Assembly: GCA_019636735.1 (NCBI GenBank)
Contig: JAHBWY010000011.1
Span: 1 to 47,642 of the forward strand
Length of the DNA: 47,642 nt
DNA from: Phycisphaeraceae bacterium
GTDB lineage: Bacteria > Planctomycetota > Phycisphaerae > Phycisphaerales > SM1A02
Reading direction: 5' to 3'
The notes under the pieces were generated by a model. That model did not search any database and had not been told where the DNA came from. It saw nothing but the letters and a program-made list of their open reading frames with translations. A program made the translations under genes and the position numbers. Within the stretch, counting starts at the first letter, position 1. The number at the start of each line of letters is the position of its first letter. Positions 22,900 through 31,251 of this stretch are shown here, in pieces.

Positions 22900-23748
22900 T
22901 CAGTTGATCACGGTCCAGTTGCCGAGCAGGATCGCGATGTCGGCGCCGTCAACGACGCCGTTGCCATCGAGATCAGCCGCGCAGCCCGAGCAGGGGCCCC
23001 ATGACCCGAGGAGCAAGGCGAGATCAGCGCCATTGACGAGACCATCACCATTCAGGTCGCCCGTGGCCGGCGCGGCCTCCCTGATCAGCACGGAGAACTG
23101 CGCAATGCCCAGGCAAGGGTCGGGACCGAACGCGAAGAGGCTCCAGTTGCTTCCATCGAAGAATGACGCGTTGTTCGTGTAGAAGCCGACGACCTGGTCG
23201 AAGCACGCGCCGACCTGGAAGCCGAAGCTGCCCTCGAAGTTGAAGTTCTCAAGCGCCACCGACCAGCCGACATTGTTGAATCCGCCCAGAGTCTGCACGG
23301 ATGGCAGGGGAATCTCGATCGAGAAGTACTCGGGGAAGCCCTCGAAGGCCGCCGCAGGGAGCGTCACGCCCCGAAGGGTCGTCGAATAGAGTTCGGCGCC
23401 CGATCCGAAGACCATGCCTGATGGATCGCCATCGTTGATCGTGAGGATCAGGTCGGTCGTGCCCGGGCTCTCGGCGGCGAAGGTCGCGAGGTTCAGCGTG
23501 ATCGACCCGAGCTTGACCGGGGGCGAGTCGGGCCCGCCGAGCCAGCCGCTGTCGCCGTACTTCACCGTGGATGCGTTGCCCGAGTTGAACGGGGTGAAAA
23601 AGCCGTTGCTGCTCTCGGTGAGGAAGACGATGGCTGGCTCGAAGGCAAGCGCTGCGGTCGCCGCGAAGCCTGCGGCCGCAATGCCGAGGGTGCTGATCAT
23701 GCTTCGTGAGACCCGATTTCGCGATGAGATGCTGGTATGAGTGAGCAT
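22900..23748 (-). CDS. Exported protein with C-terminal dockerin-like domain
   Basis: 282 residues. The start is fixed by AGGGAGAAG 6 bp upstream. Signal peptide: MISTLGIAAAGFAATAALA. Residues ~40-220 form a beta-rich domain of unknown type with a single late Cys pair. The C-terminus has two EF-hand-like dockerin repeats: GDLNGDGLVNGADLALLLGSW and ADLDGNGVVDGADIAILLGNW. In cellulosomes such repeats bind calcium and a cohesin; in Phycisphaerae they occur on many exported proteins without known cohesins. It is divergent from the large repeat protein at 23934, which carries the same tag. Confidence 0.85.
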   Translation of the reverse strand: MLTHTSISSRNRVSRSMISTLGIAAAGFAATAALAFEPAIVFLTESSNGFFTPFNSGNASTVKYGDSGWLGGPDSPPVKLGSITLNLATFAAESPGTTDLILTINDGDPSGMVFGSGAELYSTTLRGVTLPAAAFEGFPEYFSIEIPLPSVQTLGGFNNVGWSVALENFNFEGSFGFQVGACFDQVVGFYTNNASFFDGSNWSLFAFGPDPCLGIAQFSVLIREAAPATGDLNGDGLVNGADLALLLGSWGPCSGCAADLDGNGVVDGADIAILLGNWTVIN

Positions 23749-23933
23749 GTGAAACTTCTCCCTGATGTCAGAAGTGGGTCGTCGAGGCTACCGATCCGCG
23801 CGGGGCGATTCAAGATCTCGAATCGTCCATTGTGTGCGAAGCGGCTGTCTGTATTCTCGGCAACTGCGGGCCGACGGGGAATCGTGGCAGGCAAGGCCCT
23901 TCTTACATCTCTAGGTCGAAGGGAGAACTCAGC

Positions 23934-26900
23934 ATGTCAATGGCCAGCCCTCATCGGATCGTGACCCGCGCTGCCATCGGTGCGGCACTTTCAACGGCGA
24001 TGACCGGAGTGGGTGGCGTGGCGTCCGCCGGCGAGATCGTTTCGCTCTGGAACGGACCCGTCGGCGGCAGCTGGAACGCGGCCGGAGCGTGGCTGCCGAT
24101 GGTCGTGCCCAACAACAGCGGTGGCAACACCTACGCGGTCGTTGTTGCACCAACGGGCAACGGACTCGTGTTGGTCAATATGAGTCCGACGATCAACTCG
24201 CTGTCCATCGACTTCGATGATGTCGTTCGTCTGCTGAACGGGCAGACGCTCACCATTGCGGGTGGATTGCTCACCGGATCGGGCGTGCTCGAGATGGGGT
24301 CCGTCGGCGGGGCCACCGATCTTCGATTCGCCTCGGACGCGCAGGCGCTCGGATCACTGACCATCGGCAACGGGTCGTCCCATGGAAACCGCGTGTACGG
24401 CCTTGCGGGCGCCGTGCGCCTCACGATCGGCCCGGACGCGAGCGTCGTCGGGGCGATGTTGCTCGGTATCGGCCAGATGCGCCTGACCAACGACGGACTG
24501 ATCCAGGCGGAGGGGGGGGCGGGAATCAACCTCGACCTCACGGACGGGCTGGGGAACTTCAACAACGGTCTCATCCGCAGTGCGCCGGGTTCGCAGTTGT
24601 TCATCCTCGGGACGACGCTCGAGAACGAACTCGGCACGGTCGCGGCTGGTGCGGGCACGACGGTGAACTTCCAGAGTTCGCGCGTCAACGGCGGCGTCAT
24701 CGACGACGAGGACGGCGTCGACGGCAGCGGCGTCGTGCGGTTCCTCGCGACCAACTTCCTCAAGGGGGTGACGATTCGCGGCAATGCGCTCGTGCCGAAC
24801 GGGAACACGCTTCGCCTGGAGAATGATCTCACGCTCAACGATGCGCGGCTCAGTCTGGCCAGCGTCGGGGGAGTCGTGGACCTGATCATCGACACGCCAC
24901 TGATCGCGCCGACGGGAGACGGTGAGATCATCGGCTCGAACCAGGTGGTCAACCGGATTTACGGCGCGGCGAGCACCCACCGGCTGGTGGTACCGTCGAC
25001 GGTTCCTATCCGCGGCGGCTTCGCGATCGGTATCAACCAGATGCGATTGACCAACAACGGACTGATCCAGGCGGAGGGGGGGGCGGGAATCAACCTCGAC
25101 CTCACGGACGGGCTGGGGAACTTCAACAACGGTCTCATCCGCAGTGCGCCGGGTTCGCAGTTGTTCATCCTCGGGACGACGCTCGAGAACGAACTCGGCA
25201 CGGTCGCGGCTGGTGCGGGCACGACGGTGACTTTCCAGAGTTCGCGCGTCAACGGCGGCGTCATCGACGACGAGGACGGCGTCGACGGCAGCGGCGTCGT
25301 GCGGTTCCTCGCGACCAACTTCCTCAAGGGGGTGACGATTCGCGGCAATGCGCTCGTGCCGAACGGGAACACGCTTCGCCTGGAGAATGATCTCACGCTC
25401 AACGATGCGCGGCTCAGTCTGGCCAGCGTCGGGGGAGTCGTGGACCTGATCATCGACACGCCACTGATCGCGCCGACGGGAGACGGTGAGATCATCGGCT
25501 CGAACCAGGTGGTCAACCGGATTTACGGCGCGGCGAGCACCCACCGGCTGGTGGTACCGTCGACGATTCCTATCCGCGGCGGCTTCGCGATCGGTATCAA
25601 CCAGATGCGATTGACCAACAACGGACTGATCCAGGCGGAGGGGGGGGCGGGAATCAACCTCGACCTCACGGACGGGCTGGGGAACTTCAACAACGGTCTC
25701 ATCCGCAGTGCGCCGGGTTCGCAGTTGTTCATCCTCGGGACGACGCTCGAAAACGAACTCGGCACGGTCGCGGCTGGTGCGGGCACGACGGTGACTTTCC
25801 AGAGTTCGCGCGTCAACGGCGGCGTCATCGACGACGAGGACGGCGTCGACGGCAGCGGCGTCGTGCGGTTCCTCGCGACGAACTCCCTCAACGGCGTCAC
25901 GATCCAAGGCAACGCGCTGCTTCCCAACGGCAACACCCTTCTCCTCGAGGGCGGCATTGTGAACGATGGGCGACTTCAGATCGCGTCCATAGGCGGCGTG
26001 ACCGATGTGCGGCTTGATGTCGCCGCGGCAACCATCGGCGGTGGGGGTGAGATCGTGATGTCCGGCTTCGCGGTCAACCGGATCTACGCGCTGAACAACG
26101 CCTTCGAACTCACCATCGGCAACGAGCAGACCGTGCGCGGCGCCGGGTCGATCGGCATCAACCAGCTTCGTCTGATCAACGACGGCGCGATCATCGCCGA
26201 GACGAGCCCCGGCTTCACGATCGACCCGTCCGACAGCGGCATCGGTTTCGTGAACAACGGCCTCCTTCATGCGCAGGGCGCCGGCATCGTGCTGTCACCC
26301 GGGCCGGTGACAAACAGTGGCACCGTGCGTATCGACCCGACGCGCACGATCACCCGCACCGGCACGGCCTATGTGCAGCAGGCCGGCGTGACCGAGGTCA
26401 ACGGCACTCTCGCGTCGGCGCCGGGTACGACGATCAATGGCGGCGTCCTGCGCGGCACGGGCCAGATCACCGGTTCGGTCGTGAACGCTGGGGGCACCGT
26501 CAGCCCAGGAACCTCTGCGGGAACGCTGTCCATCACCGGCAACTACACGCAGCAGACCAATGGCGCGTTAAGCATCGAGATCGGCGGGTCATCGCCGCGA
26601 GACTCGGATCGTCTCGCCATCACCGGTACGGCCAACCTTGGGGGCACGCTCGAGGTCGCACGGATTGATGGGTTCATCCCCGACCCGCGCGAGCTCTTCA
26701 CGATCCTGACAGCAAGCAACATCGTTGGGACCTTCCAGTCGGTCGTGTCGTGCGACGACATCGAGGTGATCTACGACCTGCCGAATGCGGTCAAGGTGCG
26801 CTTCACGACCGCAAGCGGAGTTCCAGGAGACCTGAACAACGACGGCGTCGTGAATGGTGCGGATCTCGCGCTGCTGCTTGGAGCGTGGGGGTTGTGCGGC

Positions 26901-26990
26901 GGTGATCCGTGTTGCGTCGCTGATCTCAATGGAGATGGGATTGTCAGCGGAGCGGATATCGCAATTCTGCTCGGAAACTGGACGAGCTGA
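23934..26990 (+). CDS. Large exported repeat protein with C-terminal dockerin-like domain
   Basis: 1018 residues from the ATG at 23934 (GAAGGGAGAAC upstream). The signal region AAIGAALSTAMTGVGGVASA is followed by strand-rich repeats of a parallel beta-helix type (LTNNGLIQAEGGAGINLDL, NNGLIRSAPGSQLFILGTTL, GGVIDDEDGVDGSGVVRFL). Two full 188-residue units and part of a third are almost identical at DNA level; diverged units flank them. Near the end TISPG-like strands (GGTVSPGTSAGTLSITGNY) resemble autotransporter-type passenger repeats, but no beta-barrel follows. The C-terminus is a dockerin pair (GDLNNDGVVNGADLALLLGAW, ADLNGDGIVSGADIAILLGNW). Likely a surface adhesin or matrix protein. Confidence 0.85.
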   Translation: MSMASPHRIVTRAAIGAALSTAMTGVGGVASAGEIVSLWNGPVGGSWNAAGAWLPMVVPNNSGGNTYAVVVAPTGNGLVLVNMSPTINSLSIDFDDVVRLLNGQTLTIAGGLLTGSGVLEMGSVGGATDLRFASDAQALGSLTIGNGSSHGNRVYGLAGAVRLTIGPDASVVGAMLLGIGQMRLTNDGLIQAEGGAGINLDLTDGLGNFNNGLIRSAPGSQLFILGTTLENELGTVAAGAGTTVNFQSSRVNGGVIDDEDGVDGSGVVRFLATNFLKGVTIRGNALVPNGNTLRLENDLTLNDARLSLASVGGVVDLIIDTPLIAPTGDGEIIGSNQVVNRIYGAASTHRLVVPSTVPIRGGFAIGINQMRLTNNGLIQAEGGAGINLDLTDGLGNFNNGLIRSAPGSQLFILGTTLENELGTVAAGAGTTVTFQSSRVNGGVIDDEDGVDGSGVVRFLATNFLKGVTIRGNALVPNGNTLRLENDLTLNDARLSLASVGGVVDLIIDTPLIAPTGDGEIIGSNQVVNRIYGAASTHRLVVPSTIPIRGGFAIGINQMRLTNNGLIQAEGGAGINLDLTDGLGNFNNGLIRSAPGSQLFILGTTLENELGTVAAGAGTTVTFQSSRVNGGVIDDEDGVDGSGVVRFLATNSLNGVTIQGNALLPNGNTLLLEGGIVNDGRLQIASIGGVTDVRLDVAAATIGGGGEIVMSGFAVNRIYALNNAFELTIGNEQTVRGAGSIGINQLRLINDGAIIAETSPGFTIDPSDSGIGFVNNGLLHAQGAGIVLSPGPVTNSGTVRIDPTRTITRTGTAYVQQAGVTEVNGTLASAPGTTINGGVLRGTGQITGSVVNAGGTVSPGTSAGTLSITGNYTQQTNGALSIEIGGSSPRDSDRLAITGTANLGGTLEVARIDGFIPDPRELFTILTASNIVGTFQSVVSCDDIEVIYDLPNAVKVRFTTASGVPGDLNNDGVVNGADLALLLGAWGLCGGDPCCVADLNGDGIVSGADIAILLGNWTS
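24477..25880 (+). repeat. 564-bp tandem repeat inside the exported repeat protein (2 full copies plus half)
   Basis: Units start at 24477, 25041 and 25605, exactly 564 bp apart, and are nearly identical; the third diverges near 25880. Each unit has an eight-G run at the same place (24512-24519, 25076-25083, 25640-25647) within codons for Glu-Gly-Gly-Ala. Single-base differences such as AAC/ACT in the GTGA(A/C) strand show slight divergence. Confidence 0.95.
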
Positions 26991-27254
26991 GGCCGGGTCG
27001 GGCTGAGCCAGTCCAAGCAGAATCGGAGCCGATCACCAATGCGCTTCAATGAGCTTGGATTGGCTGTGCTGTGATGCACTGTGATCCGCTGCACTGAACA
27101 GCGGTTTGTTGTGCTGTGATGGGAATCTCAGTGATGCATTGAGAGAAGCGCGCGGCACCCACCACCACCCCGCGATGGTCCCGTCACGGCGTGCGTCAGA
27201 ACGAGAGGATCTGCGAGCGAACTACCAACAGGAAAGACCGACGCGCAGCGCCCT
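26991..27254. other. Intergenic region with short GTGCTGTGATG repeats
   Basis: The convergent gap contains two copies of GTGCTGTGATG (near 27066 and 27110) and related CACTGTGATCCGCTGCACTG units. No gene or clear terminator is seen. Confidence 0.4.
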
Positions 27255-27701
27255 TCACTGCACGCGTCGGAAGGCGAGGATCTGCAAGCCGTTCTCGGCG
27301 AAGAGCCGCAGGTCGTCACTCACGATGGTCCATCGTCGCGCCTCGGGCAGGAGGCGAAGGTACTCCTGCTCAGCGCGCATGGCCGGCTCCGGTCCCGCCA
27401 TCATGGTGCTGCCGAGCATGCCGACTTTGAAACTACCATCCTTCGATGCATTGAGCGGGCCGAAGTAGCGGTTCACCGCCGACTTGCCTGACACGCCGTC
27501 GTCGGAGATTTCGAGTGTGATCTCGAAATCGTTCGGGTTGAGATCGGGGACGGACCACGCAATCAGCCGCCAGGAGGTCGCGTCGAGGTTGTTCGACTGA
27601 GGGACCGCTTCCGGGCTGTTGCAGCCCGTGGCAAGGACCAAAAGGATTGTGGAGACGAGACCGATGAGTGAGGTCTTGATCATGCGGATGAGCGTACTCA
27701 T
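27255..27701 (-). CDS. META-domain lipoprotein (HslJ-like)
   Basis: 148 residues from the ATG at 27701. Signal: MIKTSLIGLVSTILLVLATGC with lipobox LATGC. The mature part starts ATSWRLIAWSV, then SGKSAVNRYFGPL, KVGMLGSTMMAGPE and YLRLLPEARRWTIVSDDLRL: the ordered blocks of the META domain (SWxL, G.NRY.G, TMMAC-like, Y...L). META proteins such as HslJ are envelope proteins tied to stress or antibiotic tolerance. Here the usual Cys after TMMA is Gly. The longer frame to 27896 has no signal at its start. It diverges from the serpin gene. Confidence 0.8.
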   Translation of the reverse strand: MSTLIRMIKTSLIGLVSTILLVLATGCNSPEAVPQSNNLDATSWRLIAWSVPDLNPNDFEITLEISDDGVSGKSAVNRYFGPLNASKDGSFKVGMLGSTMMAGPEPAMRAEQEYLRLLPEARRWTIVSDDLRLFAENGLQILAFRRVQ

Positions 27702-27807
27702 GGGGCGACCGCCTCGGCAGCCCCGGGGCAGGTGGCAGCCGGTGAGACGGGACCTGCACGGGGCCATCGGCAGTCGGCGAACAGGAGCCAAGTTCGTCTC
27801 ATTTGGG

Positions 27808-27950
27808 ATCGAGTGGAGACACTCTGTCTCGGCCGGCCATTGGCTGAGTGTGCGAAGGGCCGTGACGCAGTTGCCAGTGCCACTCGAGCCGATCACTCGA
27901 GGGCCATTGATGACCTTTGCCTGAAGCGGCGTTCCGTGAAAGGAGACCTC
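27808..27950 (+). promoter_or_regulatory. Serpin upstream region shared with the second serpin
   Basis: The block GAGTGGAGACACTCTGTCTC, then GGCCGGCCATTGG, is repeated with few changes at 31112-31142, the same distance before the second serpin. Both end in GAAAGGAGACCTCATG. The shared block may hold the promoter; no clear -35/-10 pair is visible. Confidence 0.5.
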
Positions 27951-29546
27951 ATGCTTGGAGTCCTTCCTCTTGTTGTGGCGACACTGCTGGTGTCCGCACC
28001 TCGAGTGGCGGATGGCGCTCGTGCGTACTCCGCGTCGTCGCCCGAAGACGCGCCGCGCTCGCCTTCGGTGGCGCCGCGCGATGACACGCCGGCAACTGCC
28101 GCCGCTTCGGTCAATGCGTTCGGCGTCGACCTCTTCAAGCAGCTCGGTGCGACACGCCCCGGCGAGAACATCTTCTTCTCACCGATGTCGCTCGCGATGG
28201 CCCTCACCATGGCGGCGGAAGGTGCGCGAGGGCAAACCGAGGCGGAGATGCTCCGCGTGCTTCATGTTCCTTCGAGCGGTTCGCCCGATGAGCGGGCGGT
28301 CACCCGCATGCATCGCAGCTTCGCTTCGCTCGTCGAGGAGTGGAAGAGAGCCAGTGGAATGTCCACGCCTGAGATTGAGGCGAGGGTTATGGCTCTCCGT
28401 GCGCAGCTCAAGGATGCGGCTGAACGGACGAAGGCGGCTCATGCGAAGGGGAACTGGAAGGAGGCCGACATACTGCTGCAGAGTGAGGTTCGAATCGTGA
28501 AGGAGCTCAACGGGCTCCTTGAGGAGATTGACCGATTCGACCTTCGCATCGCCAATGCGCTGTGGGTCGATCAGCGATATCCGCTGTCGCCACGGTTCGT
28601 GGAGATCGTTGATCGCTGGTACGGCTCGGGGGCCGCGAGGGCGCTCGACATGACCGGGAACCGGGAGTTGGCGAGGCAGACCATCAATCAGTGGGTGGAG
28701 GAGCAGACGGCGAACCGGATTCGAGAGTTGATCCCACGGGGCATGCTCACGGAAGTGACGCGGCTCGTCATCACCAACGCGGTGTACTTCCAGGGAGAGT
28801 GGGTCACTCCATTCGATGGGGACTTGACGAGGGAGGAGAACTTCACACTGGCAAGCGGTGCGAGTCGCCGGGCGAAGCTGATGAAGGACCCCTGGTGCGG
28901 TGACGCTTCCTACGCAGCGTTCACCGGAGACGGCCAGTTCTTCGAGACTCCGAGAGAGGTTCCGCTCGATGAAAGCGAACGGCCACCCACCTATCCGGAT
29001 GACGCCGGCTTCCAAGTGCTTCAGCTTCCCTACAAGGGTGGCGCGCTGGCCATGGTGTTGCTCCTTCCGCGCTCGCCGGACGGACTCCCGGCGCTCGAAG
29101 CACTTCTCAGTGCCGATCGACTCGAGCAGTGGCTCGCAGGACTGGTCAATCGCACGGTGGCAGTCGCGATTCCGAAGTTTGAGCTCGGGTTCGAGATCGA
29201 ACTGTCCGCACAGGTGAAGGCATTGGGCATGCGACGCGCATTCACCTCGACCGAGCACGCGGAAGGTGCCGAGTTTCCCGGCATGACCTCGAGCACCGAC
29301 TTTCTTGACCAACTCTATCTGAGCGCCGTTCAGCACAAGGCATGGGTCAATGTGACGGAGAAGGGAACGGAAGCCGCCGCTGCAACGGCGTTGATGGCGG
29401 CGCCAGGATCAAGGATGCAGCGCCGGGAGATGGTGCCATTCACACCCAGATTCAATGCCGATCATCCGTTCGTCGTGCTCATCCGAGACACCGAGAGCGG
29501 CGCCATCCTCTTCCTGGGGCGCGTCGCCGATCCGACGCAGGAGTGA
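27951..29546 (+). CDS. Secreted serpin 1, with insertion
   Basis: 531 residues from the ATG at 27951 (AAGGAG 6 bp upstream). Signal peptide: MLGVLPLVVATLLVSAPRVADG. Serpin fold blocks: NIFFSPMSLAMALTMAAEGA, LVITNAVYFQGEWVTPF, LQLPYKGGALAMVLLLP and the hinge EKGTEAAAATA. Counting from the hinge Glu as P17, P1 falls at the Gly of AAPGS, with Ser as P1'. A ~100-residue Ala/Glu/Lys-rich insertion (residues ~115-200) after helix D makes it longer than the usual ~400. The small hinge residues predict an inhibitory protein. Paralogue of 31252-32493. Confidence 0.92.
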   Translation: MLGVLPLVVATLLVSAPRVADGARAYSASSPEDAPRSPSVAPRDDTPATAAASVNAFGVDLFKQLGATRPGENIFFSPMSLAMALTMAAEGARGQTEAEMLRVLHVPSSGSPDERAVTRMHRSFASLVEEWKRASGMSTPEIEARVMALRAQLKDAAERTKAAHAKGNWKEADILLQSEVRIVKELNGLLEEIDRFDLRIANALWVDQRYPLSPRFVEIVDRWYGSGAARALDMTGNRELARQTINQWVEEQTANRIRELIPRGMLTEVTRLVITNAVYFQGEWVTPFDGDLTREENFTLASGASRRAKLMKDPWCGDASYAAFTGDGQFFETPREVPLDESERPPTYPDDAGFQVLQLPYKGGALAMVLLLPRSPDGLPALEALLSADRLEQWLAGLVNRTVAVAIPKFELGFEIELSAQVKALGMRRAFTSTEHAEGAEFPGMTSSTDFLDQLYLSAVQHKAWVNVTEKGTEAAAATALMAAPGSRMQRREMVPFTPRFNADHPFVVLIRDTESGAILFLGRVADPTQE

Positions 29547-29707
29547 GTGGTTCGCGAGAACCTCGCCATCGATGGTCGGATATCGCTCATTGAAAGGTGC
29601 CGATGCTGACGATGTTCTCATCAGATTCCGACTTGAGCGACACTTGCGGCAACCATGCGTCGCGGCGTCCCAACCGGCTGCCCTTGGGAGTGGTCTGTTC
29701 CTCGATC

Positions 29708-30196
29708 TCACCAAGAGGCCGACTTCACAGCGCGGGAAGCGATCTCGCGGAGGCGTCGGCGCAGCCACCATCGTGTGATGGTCCGAGAGAGTGGTACGAC
29801 CACAGGGGTCAGGATCAGGAAGGCTGGGGACAACGCATGGATCACTTCGGGCGGGACCCTGTACTGGACTGTTGCAACAAGCTCGAGCTCACCCACGCTC
29901 GGGTGGATCTCGAAACTCAGCAGTCCGGGATACTCGGGCGAGTCATCGCGCCAGAGTGTGAAACCGATCGCGCGAGGCTTCTCGACGAACTCGATCACCG
30001 AGTGATAGGTGCCCTTGTTTCCTTTGCGGACTTCGAAAGTCCAGCCGCTCCTTGGAGGTGTCTCATCGCTGAGAAATGGCACGGGAACCTCGGAGATGCC
30101 AAGGAAGGACCCAATGGTTGCAGGATCACTCAATGCGTCCCACACCGACGCAGATGGCGCATGCGTTCGCACCCGCTCAGTCTCATGAATCTCCAC
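29708..30196 (-). CDS. SRPBCC (START-like) family protein
   Basis: 162 residues. It begins with VRTHAPSASVWDALSDPATI, the typical first strand and helix of SRPBCC ligand-binding proteins, followed by WTFEVRKGNKGTYHSVIEF and FEIHPSVGELELVATVQYRV as antiparallel strands. The C-terminal helix is PVVVPLSRTITRWWLRRRLREI. Members bind hydrophobic ligands or act as cyclases; no ligand can be inferred here. It is a single gene on the minus strand between the serpin and a zinc-ribbon protein. Confidence 0.75.
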   Translation of the reverse strand: MEIHETERVRTHAPSASVWDALSDPATIGSFLGISEVPVPFLSDETPPRSGWTFEVRKGNKGTYHSVIEFVEKPRAIGFTLWRDDSPEYPGLLSFEIHPSVGELELVATVQYRVPPEVIHALSPAFLILTPVVVPLSRTITRWWLRRRLREIASRAVKSASW

Positions 30197-30399
30197 GCGT
30201 CAAGGATAGCAACCATCCCGCAATGGTCTTGGTCGTGGAATTGCGCCGAGCAGCGATTGCACGCTGCAGATCTCATGGACAGGCGGCCCCCCGCAACTGA
30301 ATGGGTCGGTTGTCGATTGGCGGGCAATGCGGTGGGAAGCGCATCGCCGTCCGATCAAACACGGTGGACTCCGCGAAACCTGATCGGTAGCGTGATCGC

Positions 30400-30870
30400 A
30401 TGAGGCGAGCGCGGCTCGGCGTCTGGCGATTGATCAAGTGGGCAGCCGCTGCCGTGCTGGTGCTCTTCGTCGGGTGGGTCCTGACCCGCTCATCGGGCGT
30501 GCTGGTGGTCGTTTCAGGGTGGTTCGGGATCTATCTCGGAGAGCACAGGATCGCCGTCTACACTGTTCAGTCCAGCGTGCCGTCTCAGATCGTGCATGGG
30601 CCGATGTACTCGCGCGCCCACGGCGTGTCGCCTTGGACATTCGATTGGACGCGAACACCGACTCGCCTGGGGGTGACGGTCCCGCTTTGGGCGGCGACAT
30701 TCGCTGCAGCACTTGCATTCGCCGGCACATGGGGGCTCGAGACACGATCTCGACGGCGGCAGAGTGTCGGGTTCTGGCCCCGATGCAGGTACGACCTCAA
30801 GGGCATCGCATCGGGATCGACTTGCCCTGAGTGCGGCGCTTCCGTGGTCGAGAAGTCGAAGTGCGCATGA
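30400..30870 (+). CDS. Membrane protein with C-terminal zinc ribbon
   Basis: 156 residues. N-terminal helix: LIKWAAAAVLVLFVGWVLT; a second near residues 88-108 (VTVPLWAATFAAALAFAGTW). The tail PRCRYDLKGIASGSTCPECGASV is the CRYDLKG variant of the zinc ribbon common in Phycisphaerae. Same architecture as 954-1700, but without an RHS neighbour. Role unknown. Confidence 0.75.
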   Translation: MRRARLGVWRLIKWAAAAVLVLFVGWVLTRSSGVLVVVSGWFGIYLGEHRIAVYTVQSSVPSQIVHGPMYSRAHGVSPWTFDWTRTPTRLGVTVPLWAATFAAALAFAGTWGLETRSRRRQSVGFWPRCRYDLKGIASGSTCPECGASVVEKSKCA

Positions 30871-31251
30871 AAGCGTTCGACGCACCTCGGGCGAGGCAGC
30901 AGCATCGGCACCCAAGCCGTCGGCATTCGCTCAGTGGCGGTGGTCGTTTGTGACCGCCGAGTCGAACCCGGCGCGCACGACGCGGACACCTCGTCCGCCC
31001 TAGGTCGGCGCGATCTGCCGCTGACCTATCGGGTGCGTTCGTACCAGGCCGAATGAGAGTCCATCGGTCAGACCACTTCGTGACCGTCGCATGAGGAGCC
31101 GGGGCGGAAGCGAGCGGAGACATTGTGCCTCGGCCGGCCATTGGAAGGGTGTGCCAAGCGCCCTCTTGCGAATGCCAGGATCGATTGTGTCGATCCCTCA
31201 ATGGCCAGACAAGACCCTCGCTTGGAGCGTTGCCCTTTGAAAGGAGACCTC
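30871..31251. other. Intergenic region before serpin 2
   Basis: Apart from the block at 31112-31142 shared with the serpin 1 upstream region and the AAGGAG at 31241-31246, nothing is recognised. Confidence 0.5.

Noticed and set aside
24354..26270. 638-codon open frame antisense to the repeat protein
   Set aside because: It mirrors the repeat units of the plus-strand gene, has Arg/Asp/Val-rich composition without domains, and arises from codon bias in high-GC repeats.
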